The notes under the pieces are model-generated. The model was not told the origin of the DNA. It worked only from the letters and a program-made list of their open reading frames with translations, and searched no databases. Shown here piece after piece: positions 42,831 through 54,307 of a DNA stretch of 64,000 nucleotides (positions are counted from its first letter, which is position 1; every line of letters starts with the position of its first letter). Source of the stretch: Thereva unica (Eukaryota; Arthropoda; Insecta; Diptera; Therevidae); NCBI GenBank assembly GCA_949987705.1, contig OX465281.1:189769112-189833111 (forward strand), written 5' to 3'. The translations under genes were made by a program, and so were the position numbers.

Positions 42831-43881
42831 AACTTTTCATTATTAAAAGTGCTTTCATTTGGATCTTCCATGCCTCGAAGTTCTTCTTTCCCAGAGGTTC
42901 AAACCTTACCCTTGTACTCCCCATGCAAGTTTTTGTTCTTTAATTAAATATTTCGCAATAAAAATAACACCGTTTTTCAGCTAGTAAGAAGCAAAATTCT
43001 TACCAAATAACAAATATGTAAGTTACATTAAGCAAAACCTATTTACAAATTAAAAAAAAAATGCGTTTTGTTTTTTTTTTTTTCATTTTTTCTATGTTTT
43101 GTGGCCTAAACTATAACTCAATACAATATAAATCAATCGAAAGATACTTAGGTTATGTAAGTCTGGCTCGACTCTAAACCTATTATTATTATTATAATAA
43201 TAATAATAATAATAATAGGTTTAGAGTCGAGCCAGACTTACACAAGGCAAGGCAGTACATTGTCCTTTACATTTACACGATGGTAAATTGTTCGAGGCTT
43301 CAATTTTTTAAATGTCCCGTTTAAAAATAATGTCCTACTGGTATAGTATAGGAGCGTGTATTGAGATAAATAAAGCGAGGTTTGATTGTAAATGACGTAG
43401 TGGAAATACATTTCTGACTTTTTTGCGACAGTAAAATATCTGGTTGGACTACGGCTAGGTGAGATTGTAAACAGTACACCGACATACTCATAGGCCGTTT
43501 AATGCATATTATAATTAACCTTGTAAAAAAGCTCTTCATTGTTTTTTATTTTTCATTTGCTTGTTTTTATCATTTTGGCATAGCTATAGCACATCGCCTC
43601 ATTTGAAATATGACATTGTCCTGGCTCAAACGAGAAAAGAGGAGCCTCTTCCAAACTCATTTCAAAATCGGGTCCTACCCAACACTTTAGGTTCGCCATT
43701 CCAAAATCAAAAGACAAAAACGCTATTTTTTTAGAAATTTTTGTTTGTTGTTGGCAATTAACCCTAAAATTACATGGGGCTATTATAGATTGATAGGACT
43801 ATCTCTCCTATGGTGCCATGGGGTGGATGTTATATGTATGTGAAGATATTTAAAAAAAAAATGTTGAAAGCAGACAGATTG
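42831..43881. other. Unassigned AT-rich sequence with a short palindrome
   Basis: Long T and A runs near 43050-43085. Holds the palindrome at 43156-43242. No coding sequence recognised. TTG at 43879-43881 flanks the next MITE. Confidence 0.35.
43156..43242. repeat. 87-base palindrome with an ATT/AAT core
   Basis: tgtaagtctggctcgactct at 43156 and its exact inverse ending at 43242 flank a (TAT)n/(ATA)n core. The arms match over about 25 bases plus the core. It could be the shared tail of two head-to-head LINE insertions or a tiny foldback. Confidence 0.85.
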
Positions 43882-44295
43882 GGGGCCATCCATAAATTAC
43901 GTCACACGAATTTCATGATTTTTTGACCCCCCCCCGTCCTTGTCAAAGCTGGTCACATTTGGGAGACCCCCCCTCCCTAGTGTGACGTCACATATTGTGC
44001 AATTTTGCATCTAGAAGTTATTAAACTAAAACAGCAGTTCCGAAATTAAATATATTTCTATTTAAATTATTTTTTAATAAAATTAACATAAAATCAACAT
44101 AAAATTCACTTAAACATTTCAAAAAATTAACAAAAACGTAATGAGCAGTATTACTATATTTAGATATATTAGATTTTGAAATGTGACGTAACAAAATTTA
44201 AGACCCCCCCCCCCCCCACCTCTTGTCACACAATGTCACACTTCGCCGACCCCCTCCCTCCCCCCTAACGTGTGACGTAATTTATGGATGGCCCC
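43882..44295. mobile_element. 414-base MITE with GGGGCCATCCATAAATTACG ends
   Basis: The left end GGGGCCATCCATAAATTACG and right end, its inverse, match over more than 25 bases into GTCACAC. TTG is duplicated (43879-43881, 44296-44298). C-rich tracts sit just inside each end. This is a widespread insect MITE type; superfamily not settled. Confidence 0.85.
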
Positions 44296-44298
44296 TTG

Positions 44299-47194
44299 AG
44301 AGAGAAATTGATATAACGAGAAGGTTCGGCATTTATCAAATAAAATATAGGCTAGAGGATTGCAGTAAATTTACATACGAACATTTATAGAGACATTTCA
44401 AACGTCAACATGCATCAACATCTAATCAGCTGATTACCAAATTTTTTTAACGAAGCAAATTTACAGAAATATAAAACCATCCGTGGGCGTCACAAAAATA
44501 AAATTAAGAAATTGAACCCATTGACCACAATCCACATCCGTCTGCACCAAAAACTCCTTCAACATGTCCACACGTATCAATCAAGGAAGGCGTCAAAGGT
44601 CCGAATTGAAACATGCCAGAAAACAAAGTCACAAAAAGTGGTTTGTTGTCACCGAACCGACAGGCCACCATAAATCTCCCATGGTGGGGCATTGTAGGCG
44701 TCCGGGGCTTACGTGAAGACATTTTCAACGCTAATCTCTCAATAAAACCTCCAGTGACCATTACTCGACGTGTCCACAACCAGCACAAATGTGTCCATTT
44801 ATATCAGCTGTTGTTCGTACACCCACAGCCGCAGCATTTCGCCAGTTGAGAATCACACACCGGGGCATAATGAAGATGCGTCGATGATAAGCCGAAGGTA
44901 CTTGAAATGCGCCTCCATTAATTCCTTAATCTGCTGATAAAAAATGAGGCTTTTTGGTGGTTAATTGATTTGTTATCAAAAGCAATTTGTAGTTTGGAAT
45001 TGTTCTCTTGCCACGGAAAGTGGAAAACACAGAAATCCACGTCATGCTGGAAATAGCCCAGGGCTACACCGCGGCGGAGGAGTCAAGTATCGGTTGCGGG
45101 GCGAAAAGTTTTAAGTGTGGAAAAGCACCGGAAGCTAGAAATAACTTTCATCTTTATTAACCTCTTGTAGTTTAATAGTGCTGTGATGTTGTTACTTTCA
45201 CCCGAGCTAAAAATTTATGGGTTATGATTATTTTCATGAGCGCTAATATTCATAACTTGAAGCCAGTGTGGGGCGATTGTGCGTGTCTCATGTGTCAGCT
45301 TTTCGGAGCTCCCCCGCAAGGCTTCGATACTCCAAGCTACAAGCAATAAAAGGAGCATAAAAAACACAACCAGCATAAAGTAACGCTATCTGCTACCATT
45401 TGTACGCCGGTAATAGCAGCCCCAACACCGCCTGCCAGCTACAAAATACGGCTCCCCATGGAAGCCCCCGAATACTCTGTATTGACCCAATGACTTAGTC
45501 CATATTTTCCATCTTCCGTCGATGCAGAGCGGTTCCATCAAATTCCGGTGCATGGCGCAGAAGGCTGGGGAGCAAAAAATCTGCAACTTCCGGCGTCACC
45601 CAATCTCGTCTGGCGGATCTCAAATACGTATTACGATTTTCGGGGCGAACTTAAAAGCAAATAAAAATGCGGCGCCAGCCTGACAGGCGAAGTGTGGAAC
45701 TGGAGCAGTTGGGGCACTCGTTCAGCGGAAGTTGAACCCCGATTTCGGTGGGTCCGATCCCAGTGACAGGGCGGAGCAGCTTCCTGCAGATGGACCCCCA
45801 TCTCCAGGTTCATGTCGTAAACAGATTTGAAAAGGTCGTTGCTTCTGCTCATTTCTGATTGCTCCCAAATAACTCACTCAGCCTCCGGAGTCTGGACTTG
45901 GCTAAGTGCTGGAATTGGATGAAAACGTGCAGGAACATCGGAATTTGAATAATCGCACGCAGTTTCAAGGATGTGATGATATTAATGGAGTATGGGGAAA
46001 TGAAAGAGGGATATGCTTAGGGATAATAGCTGGAGGATGTTGCCTAAGGAAGTTTTCTATCCATAGTAATTTTTATGAATAGGCAGAAATAATTTTTGCT
46101 GAAAGAGGCTCGTTTTTGTTACGGGTTGAATGACTTTGGCCTTTTCAAGGACATTCATTATACAAATGAAATGGATGTAATGTAATAACTTTGATATGAA
46201 GAGGAAAAAAGCGATTTTGGGAGGCCATAGATAACGCCATATCGAAAGCAATGAATGGCGAAGAGCTTGCTGTCTGCTTATATGTATGTAGACAGAAAAA
46301 AGTTAAAGTGAGTGATATGAACAAATGTACTTTGTATTTGTTTTTAATGTAACATACATATATCTGCATACACAAAGCTCTTTGTTCAAAATGATTTGGG
46401 CGTATTCAAGCTTTAGACTGTTAGGCAAGGTCCATGTCCTTTACTATTACATCACAAATAACCTAACTTTTTTGGCGCCTTCAATATTGTATTTATTTAT
46501 TTATTTAGCCTAAACAAAGCATACTTAAACTAAAATTACAATTTTATTACACATGGTACTTAAAAGCCGCGTATATGGATGGGCAACATCTTAGCGATCT
46601 GGGAAATAATATTTGTCGGCCCTTTTTTAAACGCTTTTATTTAGCTTGGGAGGCTTGGTATCGAATCTTGCAACTCAAATTTTCTGTACTTTAATTTATC
46701 AAAAATTATGAAACTTGGTACACATATGTTACATTATAACGTAGTGAAGTTTTTGGGTTTATTCACCCCACTCACCTCCCGCTATCCACTTATGCTACAT
46801 TAAATAGTTTCTGATTAATTTTGTACTTTAACGTATGAGTACAAGTTATTGTACTATGTAATATATTTTTTGAATGGAATTGAATGAAACTGAATCGAAA
46901 TCGGTTTAACTACATTGATTCCAACTATTGATATTCGGATTTGAAATCTGTATTTGGTTGTCAAATCTATAAATTCAAATTTTTAAAGTGTGCAGTATTG
47001 GCCTTTTTATAATTAAAAACTTTGTTTTAATTAATTTAAATTATATACAGGGTGTTTCAGACTTTCTAATCCATTAAGGGCTGATTCCAGGGTACATTTG
47101 GAGAAAAAATTGGCCACTGTGATAGAGAGTGTTTCGAAAATACTTTTTGAAAAGTTTTCCGAGCGCTCCACAGATGTCAAAAAACTCGGAACGC
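44299..47194. other. Unassigned region, possibly intron or intergenic host DNA
   Basis: Lower repeat density than the rest. Minus-strand frames 44504-44788 (SSRKPRTPTMPHHGRFMVAC), 45386-45586 and 45631-45852 look moderately protein-like but have no recognised domain and no splice context I can defend. 46500-46560 resembles a LINE 3' tail (compare 58540-58590), and 47049 (cagggtgtttcagactttc) resembles a common transposon end. Confidence 0.3.
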
Positions 47195-47580
47195 TTTCCC
47201 TCCACTACCACAACGTAAGGAGGACCAGGTCAAAAAACTAATGATATCCTTCAGGCATCGGCGGCTATCGGATTCGATGTCATAGCATTCACTGAAACCT
47301 GGCTCCATGAAGGCATTCTTAATGCTGAACTCTTCGGTTCCTCCTACCAAGTCTTTCGGAAGGATCGTCACACTGACTCGGAATCTCGTGGGTCCTTGTA
47401 ACCCAATTTCGCTTCCTAGTAAGGCATTTGACAAGCTCTCCCACTCTATTATAATTCTAAAAACTAGGAAAATTAGGTTTTCCGCAAGCCCTTCTAGTAT
47501 GGTTCCAGCCTTACTTATCTGAGAGGACCTACCAAGTCCTTTTCTGTGAATGCAAATTACAATTTGGTGCCCTTTAAAAA
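47195..47580 (+). pseudogene. Jockey/CR1-type LINE fragment, endonuclease joined to RT
   Basis: The endonuclease motif AAIGFDVIAFTETWLHEG (47245-47310) and a YQVFRKDRH segment are followed within 60 bases by RT motif A (SKAFDKLSHS near 47415) and PSSMVPALL. Several hundred codons are missing between. Internally deleted remnant. Confidence 0.75.
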
Positions 47581-47599
47581 ATCGAATAAATACATTTCG

Positions 47600-48480
47600 G
47601 CTTGAGACGAACATTGTCAACATTATAAAATGACACTATTGATTTGATCCTGAAAGGACCGTTACCGCTTCCCGCTTTCGTTTTTCGTCGTATCAAGTTT
47701 TAGCATCTGGTAACGGCAGTGGCAATACAAAAATGTGCATCACTTGCTAATTATAATTTGTAATCACTGAACTTAATCTGCGTGTTTAAAGCCCTTTTGT
47801 TGAATTTTTGTTTTATTTTCAATTCAAGATTTGTTGATTTACTTTTGACACTCACTGTAGGTACTGAACGGTCACTTCTTTATTCGCGGATGAATCCAAA
47901 GTTACCTAGTGTTGCCTAGACTGGAGCAGGTTTTATGTAAACAAACCCTTCTGCTTTACTCTGGGGCTCAGTAGTCATCTTTCTTTTGGCAGAATCAATT
48001 CAGAAGCTATCTTAGCGAGAAAAAAACGAAGCGCTACTAAGAGGAGGCTCTTAACTAATGCTTGCTTGACCATTGGAACGCAGAGATATTGCGGTTTAGA
48101 ATTTTTCGGTTTGAAGTTAGTTTCGGGGACCCTTGACGATTAGTACAGAGGGATGTGGGGTATTCAATTTTTGGACTCACTCTATTCTCGGCCCCCCTCC
48201 GGCCCAGTTGCCCCCTTTGTGGCGGGCTTGCTCGTATTGACACTGTTGGTGTTACGTTGATAGACTTCTTCTTATTCATTGTTTAACTTTTGTTCATTGT
48301 GTTCCATATATTCTCTGTTTAAATTATCTTCAGACCCAGGAGAAAAGAGCAGGGAACCCGAGTCCACTCTTTTTACATTTAAGTAAACGGCTGCAGCAAT
48401 AAAAACTTTACATTCAAAATTATTTTTTACTTTCTGGTTCATTTTAAAATAAAATCATACTTTTTAGTGTTTTTACTTGG
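47600..48480 (-). repeat. Helentron family internal segment
   Basis: 47600-47690 closely matches 21935-22020 (tgatttgatcct(g/a)a and tcccg(c/t)tttcg blocks), and 48420-48480 matches 22880-22940 (ttttactttctggtt / ttttactttttagtt). The order is conserved, so this appears to be another copy of part of the element at 21621-23779. A short minus-strand open frame at 48055-48279 is unassigned. Confidence 0.5.
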
Positions 48481-49329
48481 TGGCTTTGAAGTGTATGTTC
48501 TCTCTCACCTACCACATTCGTACTAGTCTAGCATCCATTCAGAGTCAGCAGAGTCTCCATTTGAAGGTCGTAGTAGTAGCGTTCAGGTTTCACATCATCC
48601 TCCGCTAAAGTTGTCACGCCATCTAGGTTCGTCGATTGTTTATTTTTTTATTTTTTGAAGTAAAACTTCTTTAGGGACGTTTGCTTAAAAAATTTAAATG
48701 AGAATGAATCAATTTCATTCGTGTAACGCGTAACGCTGTACACATTGAAAAATCGTCAGAACTTTCGTAGAACGATGGGAAATGGGGCGGACGGGGTACA
48801 AGAGACGAAGAAACTCGGGGATGTGTGTGCAACAGTTAAAATACACTCTGCCTTACTCCTTACTGCATAGATTTTCTGGCATGTTAGCTACGTTGTCGCA
48901 CAGACTTTGCTTTATCTCATTATAGGAATACAAATTCACCATTATGTAGAGGTGAATTATTTCAGATTTTTCTTGTGGTTTGGTCAGTAGCCAGGCTTAT
49001 GCCGCTGACACTTTGGAGTTGACTAACATGTTGGAAGCGGCATATACGACAAGTAATTGTCTCCAATATAAAATACTTCAATTGATAAAACCGAAGCTGT
49101 TAAACTTCGTTACTTTTAACTTTTTCTGCAATGCCGCATTCGAAATAGCACACACAAATATGCACAACAAACACATGCACCTTGCATGCACTCGTTACTT
49201 AGGTTTTCGGGCTATGTGTGAAAGCCGCGTGTATGCTTTTAAGAAAATTAGCCAACAAAATTATTTTTCTTGGTTACTTTTAGGTTTTAATGTAAATAGG
49301 AATTCATAAATATTGATATTTTCAAATAG
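48481..49329. other. Unassigned sequence
   Basis: A plus-strand frame of 109 codons (48980-49309) has no recognised homology. Otherwise nothing seen. Confidence 0.3.
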
Positions 49330-49600
49330 TATTTGTATCAAGTCCATCAGTAGATTCGTCACTATTCTTCCTGCATCTGTCGTTGGCCTGAATTTTTGTT
49401 CTTCCAGGGCTTTTTCGATAACGTAGACGATTCTATGAACCGGCTCTATGGTAGAATGCTTCTCTAACTCTTGATGAGATTTTTTCAAATATTTTCGACA
49501 TTATTGGTAATAAGGATATAGGTCCATAAGAAGACACTTCACGAGGATCTCTGCCAGGCTATGGGATCATGATTATTTCAGCGACTTTCCGATAGTAAAT
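49330..49600 (-). pseudogene. Jockey RT fragment, distal part
   Basis: The minus strand reads YYRKVAEIIMIP, SSYGPISLLPIMSKIFEK, and (with a frame change) STIEPVHRIVYVIEKALEEQ, the hallmark Jockey RT sequence order. The upstream pre-RT part lies at 50413-51090, so the element was split by the plus-strand LINE between them. About 30 codons are missing at the junction. Confidence 0.8.
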
Positions 49601-49604
49601 CAAT

Positions 49605-50412
49605 AAAAAGCTGTCTGTCAATATCTAGAATCCAACCAAATTATACACGTCAGGCAATACGGCTTCAGACCTAAACGGTCTACTGGCGATCTGCTTGTGT
49701 GTTTAACTGAGCTTATCACAACCAAAGCATTCCCAGCTTTGGCGAGTCTGGTCTGGTTGCTCTAGATATATCAAAGACTTTTGACAGAGTATGGCACCCA
49801 GCTCTGTTGAATAAACTCCAAGCTATTGGTATACACTTAGTTCTAAGGAACTAGATTAAGAGCTTTCTTTCAGGCCGTTCAATCAAGGTAGTATTGGATG
49901 GCGTCGAATCCAACCCACATGTCATTTCGGCCGGAGTTCCCCAGGGGTCAATTGTCTCACCCGCACTTTTTCTGCTTTCACTGCTTCGCTGATGACGCTA
50001 CTCTGAATTTCTCTTACTCCTTCGACAATATAAGACTTTGATCAAGCGGGATATCGAATCGATTCTTCATTGGGGCGAAATTAACCGCGTCGAATTCAAT
50101 GCCCCAAAATCAAAGTACTGTCTGGATCACCAACAAAAATTGTACCGACCTTCCTCCTATCTTAGTGGATAAAGAGAATCTAACGGCTGACTCAACTCTC
50201 AATATCCTAGGGGTAACTTTAACGGAACATCTGCCATGGAATGATCACATATTCCAAATCGCCAAACAAGCCTCCCAATGCCTTGGATTTCTCAAGAGAT
50301 GCAAATTCCTCCTCCATCCAGCCGGCTACATATACAAATCCTACATTCGGCCGCGCCTCGAATACAACTCGTATATCTGGGTAGGCGCCCCAAAAACCAC
50401 CTTGGCTTGTCA
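49605..50412 (+). pseudogene. Jockey/CR1-type LINE RT inserted into a Jockey element
   Basis: Plus-strand motifs: QYGFRPKRSTGDLLVCLTEL near 49648, GLVALDISKTFDRVWHP near 49750 (motif A Asp present), ISAGVPQGSIVSPALF near 49928, then a frameshift through the FADD region (SLSLLR; ADDATLNF near 49988), and a thumb: TLNILGVTLTEHLPWNDH, YIRPRLEYNSYIW. Same family as 1-706. Both ends truncated. Confidence 0.8.
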
Positions 50413-51210
50413 TTAGTTCCGCGGTAATCAAATCATAGCCAGGGAATTTTGATGAATTTCGCCATTCCTTTGTGATGTTCCTGGCCAGGTTTTAGTATTT
50501 GGGCTTTCCTTTGGTTGAAATGTTTTTGACATCTACAGTACACAGCCAAAAGTGCTTAAGTGCAAAATATGCGTTTCGAGAAAAGCGCCCTCAAAGTTTT
50601 TTTTAGATACAGAATTGTGCACAAAACTACTTTTGCCGGTTCAGTAACTCAGCAACCACAGCTCAGTTTAAGATAAGAATTATAGCAATGATTAAGAATA
50701 ACATACTGAATACAAAAATGCAATAAACTCAAAATCGTCAAATTTGCACTTAAGCACTTCTGGCTTTTTACTGTAGACATGTGCTCAGCAAATAGCTCTG
50801 CCTGCTCCAAATTGCTTTTTGCCCATCCAGCATTAACTGATTTGAGAGGTGGATTATGCTGTATAGGGCATTTTGTTGATTTCCACAATACACAATCCGT
50901 TGTTTTACCTGCGGTGAGTCCACTTAAGTATTGTTTAATATTTTCATTTCTTAGTTCTCTTAATTGATTGCGTATAAGTGCAGTGAGTTGGTTTAGTTGC
51001 GATTTGTAGTAAGGGTACCTTGCTTGTTGCCATTTCTTTCTAATTTTTCTTTTATTAGACATTAAATCCATAATGCGTTTTTGGTACATTAAACCGATGG
51101 CTTCCGATTGTGATGATAATCTTGTAATGCAGAAGCCTAGTTAGAACAGTCGTAGAACGACAAGAGTTTTGGAGTGCGCCAGGGCCTTCTCTGTTTCCCT
51201 GGTCTGGATC
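50413..51210 (-). pseudogene. Jockey pre-RT fragment, proximal part, with a MITE inside
   Basis: Minus order: YQKRIMDLMSNKRKIRKKWQ near 51080, RYPYYKSQLNQL, LSGLTAGKTTDCVLWKST, GWAKSNLEQAELFAEHMS near 50800, then after the MITE (50536-50773) NIST, KFPGYDLITAELM near 50440. These are standard Jockey pre-RT motifs. Stops are few, so the split is fairly recent. Confidence 0.85.
50536..50773. mobile_element. 238-base Tc1/mariner-type MITE
   Basis: Ends CAGTACACAGCCAAAAGTGC and the inverse of the right end CAGTAAAAAGCCAGAAGTGC continue together through TTAAGTGCAAA. TA flanks both sides (50534-50535, 50774-50775). It interrupts the Jockey reading frame. Confidence 0.85.
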
Positions 51211-52339
51211 ATTTTTACATTTGTTACAACGGTGCATATATCCAAAAAGATTTTATTGTTTCAATTGCAGACCAATTGTAGGTCCTGGTAAAGAATCTAA
51301 GCTAAGTTTCCGAAAAAAAAAAAAAAAAAAAAAAAATAATTTGATCCGATTTTTATCAAAAACTCAATTCAAATTTTATCTTCCTTGCGACACCTTTATG
51401 CCCCATAATTGTAACAATGAGACCCACAGCCAGCAACGTGCCATTCCTGCATCAGCAAATTGCACACAGTTGTCCGAAAGGTAACTATTATCTTCTTTTC
51501 AATTTCCAAGACAAATTTTCGCCATAATTGGCGGCAAAGTGGTTGCCTATATGCCGGCATTTACCTAATCATACTGTTCAGCCGTCACTCGCCTAGGAAA
51601 TCTACAATTATCAACCAACCTCCATGTTCCTGCCGCCAATGGTGGCTCCATATTAACAAGCGCTGCGCTCACTAGGCCCGAGCAAACACTTGGGCTGTGA
51701 TAATGCTGGTGTTCCTTTTAATAGATTTTCCAGAAAGGTCAGCGCGAGATCAAGCCCGGCTTTATCGTGGCGTCGGTGACGAAATGTTGAGAAAACAATT
51801 TGTTGCACTTTGTGTTGCCTGCTGCTGCAACATTGCAGTTGGTTCTGAAGGTGTTGCTGCTCGCCGTCGGGCTTTATATAAATATTACATAAATTTATGT
51901 GCGATGGTGGACCTAGATTGTGGCACAAAACTGGATAAAACTGTAAAACTGTTAAATTCCACTCAAAATGTGTGGAATTCTAGTCACGATCCGAGCGTTG
52001 CCGGAGCCGTTCTGGCACACAAACAAGTTCGGCCTCTCAAATTCATTTGTATGAAGCCCAGTGACTGATAGATAACCCACGACCGATAATGGTGGGGATT
52101 TTAAGTGTTTTGTCGTGCCAACACTTTTTCCGTTCCCTTCAGTTTGTTTGCGCTTGTGATTTAAACGTTTTTGTTAAGGCAATGATTGACAAATTGCGTT
52201 AATAAATGGTTAGTTGCAAAGGTGCTCGTAGAAATTATCCCTGGTTCATTTAACAAATGGAGAAAATAAGCAATTCAGATCCTTATCCTTCTACACAGAT
52301 TAAAGAGAAGTAGAGGCTTAGATATCCACGATTCACGTA
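51211..52339. other. Unassigned region with an A run and one open frame
   Basis: A run of A at 51314-51336 could be the 3' tail of a retroposon. A plus-strand frame at 51697-52068 (about 123 codons, with CVACCCN) and an antisense frame are not recognised. No splice or promoter evidence. Confidence 0.3.
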
Positions 52340-53080
52340 CACTCCTGTGAAAAATGATAGGGACCAGTAAATATTTACTGATCTTTTATAACTTGTAACT
52401 GAAAAGAAGGAACCAAGGCCAATTTTAGATTTTAAGGCCAATTATTAGAAATTATCTGCAACTAAAGGTACTCGATTTAAAGAATTTTTTTGAAAAATTG
52501 TCTTGTAAAACATGTGAATAATTATAGGGACGAAATTATTATTTTTAATTTACCAAGTAAAATAGCAACCCACCTTTTGGTTTGGGTACTAATAATGAGT
52601 TTTTTCCGAATAACTTCAATAAGGCGCTTTGGCAAACTCTGGGTTAGATTCTGGAGGTCCTGAACAGAAATGTCTTCCAAGACGACGTTATTCTTGATTT
52701 TAACTCTCCAGCATTCCTAATTTCTGGTTTCTTCTTGTTGTAAACATCCCTCGCTAGAATGCCCCATAGGTTTTCTATGTGGTTAAGTCCGGGGTTAGGG
52801 TCGGCCACTGCATTACTGGAATTCCATATTACCTGAACCATATTTTAGAGATATGCGCATTGTGAATAGGCGCATGATCCTGTTGGAAAATGAAACTAAG
52901 ATCTTCACAAATGGCAGAAGATGTTCCCTGATCATTTCTTGATAAGCTTGTGCATTCATTCTCCCATTAACGAAAGCGATTTCAGAATTTAATGTTCCTT
53001 TAAACGCTGCCCAAATCATCACTGATCCTCCACTTGATGCTCGCTTTGATAAAAGTCGTATTTCATGCCGCAGGTCGCGC
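52340..53080 (-). pseudogene. Tc1-like transposase, C-terminal half
   Basis: The minus strand reads SSGGSVMIWAAFKGTLNSEI near 53025, AFVNGRMNAQAYQEMIREHL, a frame change, the second Asp region (QQDHAPIH in a shifted frame near 52865), then NPGLNHIENLWGILARD near 52790 (third acidic region) and KSRITSSWKTF. The low-coordinate end carries actcctgtgaaaaatgatag (52339-52358), a plausible terminal sequence. The N-terminal half is missing. Confidence 0.8.
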
Positions 53081-53166
53081 CAATAGTAAAAACGAAAAAG
53101 TAACGAAAAACAATATAATTTAGATGGACCCAATGGTTTCAATTACTATTGGCGCGACCTACGGCA
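53066..53166. mobile_element. 101-base inverted-repeat miniature element
   Basis: tgccgcaggtcgcgccaata at the left and its inverse (one mismatch over 22 bases) at the right enclose about 57 AT-rich bases. TCA flanks both sides. It abuts the truncated Tc1 transposase, whose minus frame runs into it. Too small to code. Confidence 0.65.
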
Positions 53167-53257
53167 TCAAGATCAATTTCAAGATCTGTTTAAAAATGCG
53201 GCTCATTCGAACAATTCGTTGTGACCTTCTCAAATGCTGCAATACTTCAATAGAGCG

Positions 53258-54279
53258 GGAAAATTAGCCAAAAAAAAACGCACGAAAGGGGACAAAACTC
53301 CAAAATTGCTGAAAATTGTTCCCCAGCTTCCTTGTGACTTTACAAGAAAACCATTTCGAAATCAAAATATAAACATGGCCGCCGGAGATATAGCGTTTTT
53401 GCCGAGTTTGACAATAAAATTTTCTACAACATAAAAATTTTGACCCGAAAGTTATTCAAGGCCAAAGTTTTACGAAAATTATTTTTTGGCCTAAATTTCA
53501 CTCAAAAGCTGGTATTTTCGAAAAAAAAATTTATGATCGGTCAATACGAAACGTCATTGCCTACAAAAAGTCCTTTTGTCATTTTTTTTTTTCAAAAACT
53601 TAACCCTTTCGAAGTTATTAGAGGTCAAAGTTTGCAAAAATCATTTTGTGGCCAAAAAATCACTCAAAAACTGTTTTTTTTTTCGTAAATTGTATTTTGT
53701 AGGCAAAACATTTTTTTCATCTACTTTTACTCAACATTGGGTGACTTCGTAAAATTATGATCGTAATGTAAAATTTAAGCAGTCGGTTTAAGTCAAGACT
53801 TCATAAATGTCACAGTTTTAAAGCACTGTGTTCATAATTGCATCGTAAACGTCAAATCTTTGCATTGAAATGGGAATTTCGGCATCATGAATAGCTATGA
53901 TGCAAAGTGATTAGTTTTATAAATTTTACAAAAAATTTGTGTGCTATTCCTTGGCACATTTCATAAATGTCAAACTTAAAACTGCAGAACTTTGTCTAAG
54001 CTTTTACTGAACTTTGATTCGACTGCATTAATACTGTTTTCTGACACAGTTTATTGACATTTACGAAGTCACCCATTGTTGCCTACAAAATACAACGACC
54101 TCGTACGGGGTTGTATGACCTGTAAAAACCGAGATAACGGTAAAACTCGGGAAAACGCTATATCTCCGGCGGCTATGTTTTTTTGGATTCCGCAGTTGTT
54201 TTCTTGTAAAGTCACAAGGAAGCTGTGGACCAAATTCCAGCAATTTTGGAGTTTTGTCTCCTTAAAATGCTAATTTCCT
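53258..54279. mobile_element. TIR element with about 150-base arms, holding a second MITE
   Basis: Left arm 53258-53420 and right arm 54110-54279 share, in inverse, aaattagc, gacaaaactccaaaattgct, cagcttccttgtgactttac and gccgccggagatatagcg blocks. The interior (53420-53735) is a loose tandem repeat containing (c/t)gaag ttatt and aggtcaaagttt motifs. No coding sequence; no clear target duplication. Confidence 0.7.
53740..54073. mobile_element. 334-base MITE with GGTGACTTCGTAAA ends
   Basis: GGTGACTTCGTAAA at the left is mirrored by TTTACGAAGTCACC at the right; CATTG is duplicated on both sides (53735-53739, 54074-54078). It sits inside the larger TIR element, so it is the younger insertion. 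Confidence 0.8.
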
Positions 54280-54307
54280 AGGACTACAAGACCTATTTAA
54301 AGGGAAC

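Noticed and set aside
44504..45852. Host exons on the minus strand
   Set aside because: Frames are protein-like but share no recognised domain, and no consistent splice sites or start could be defended.
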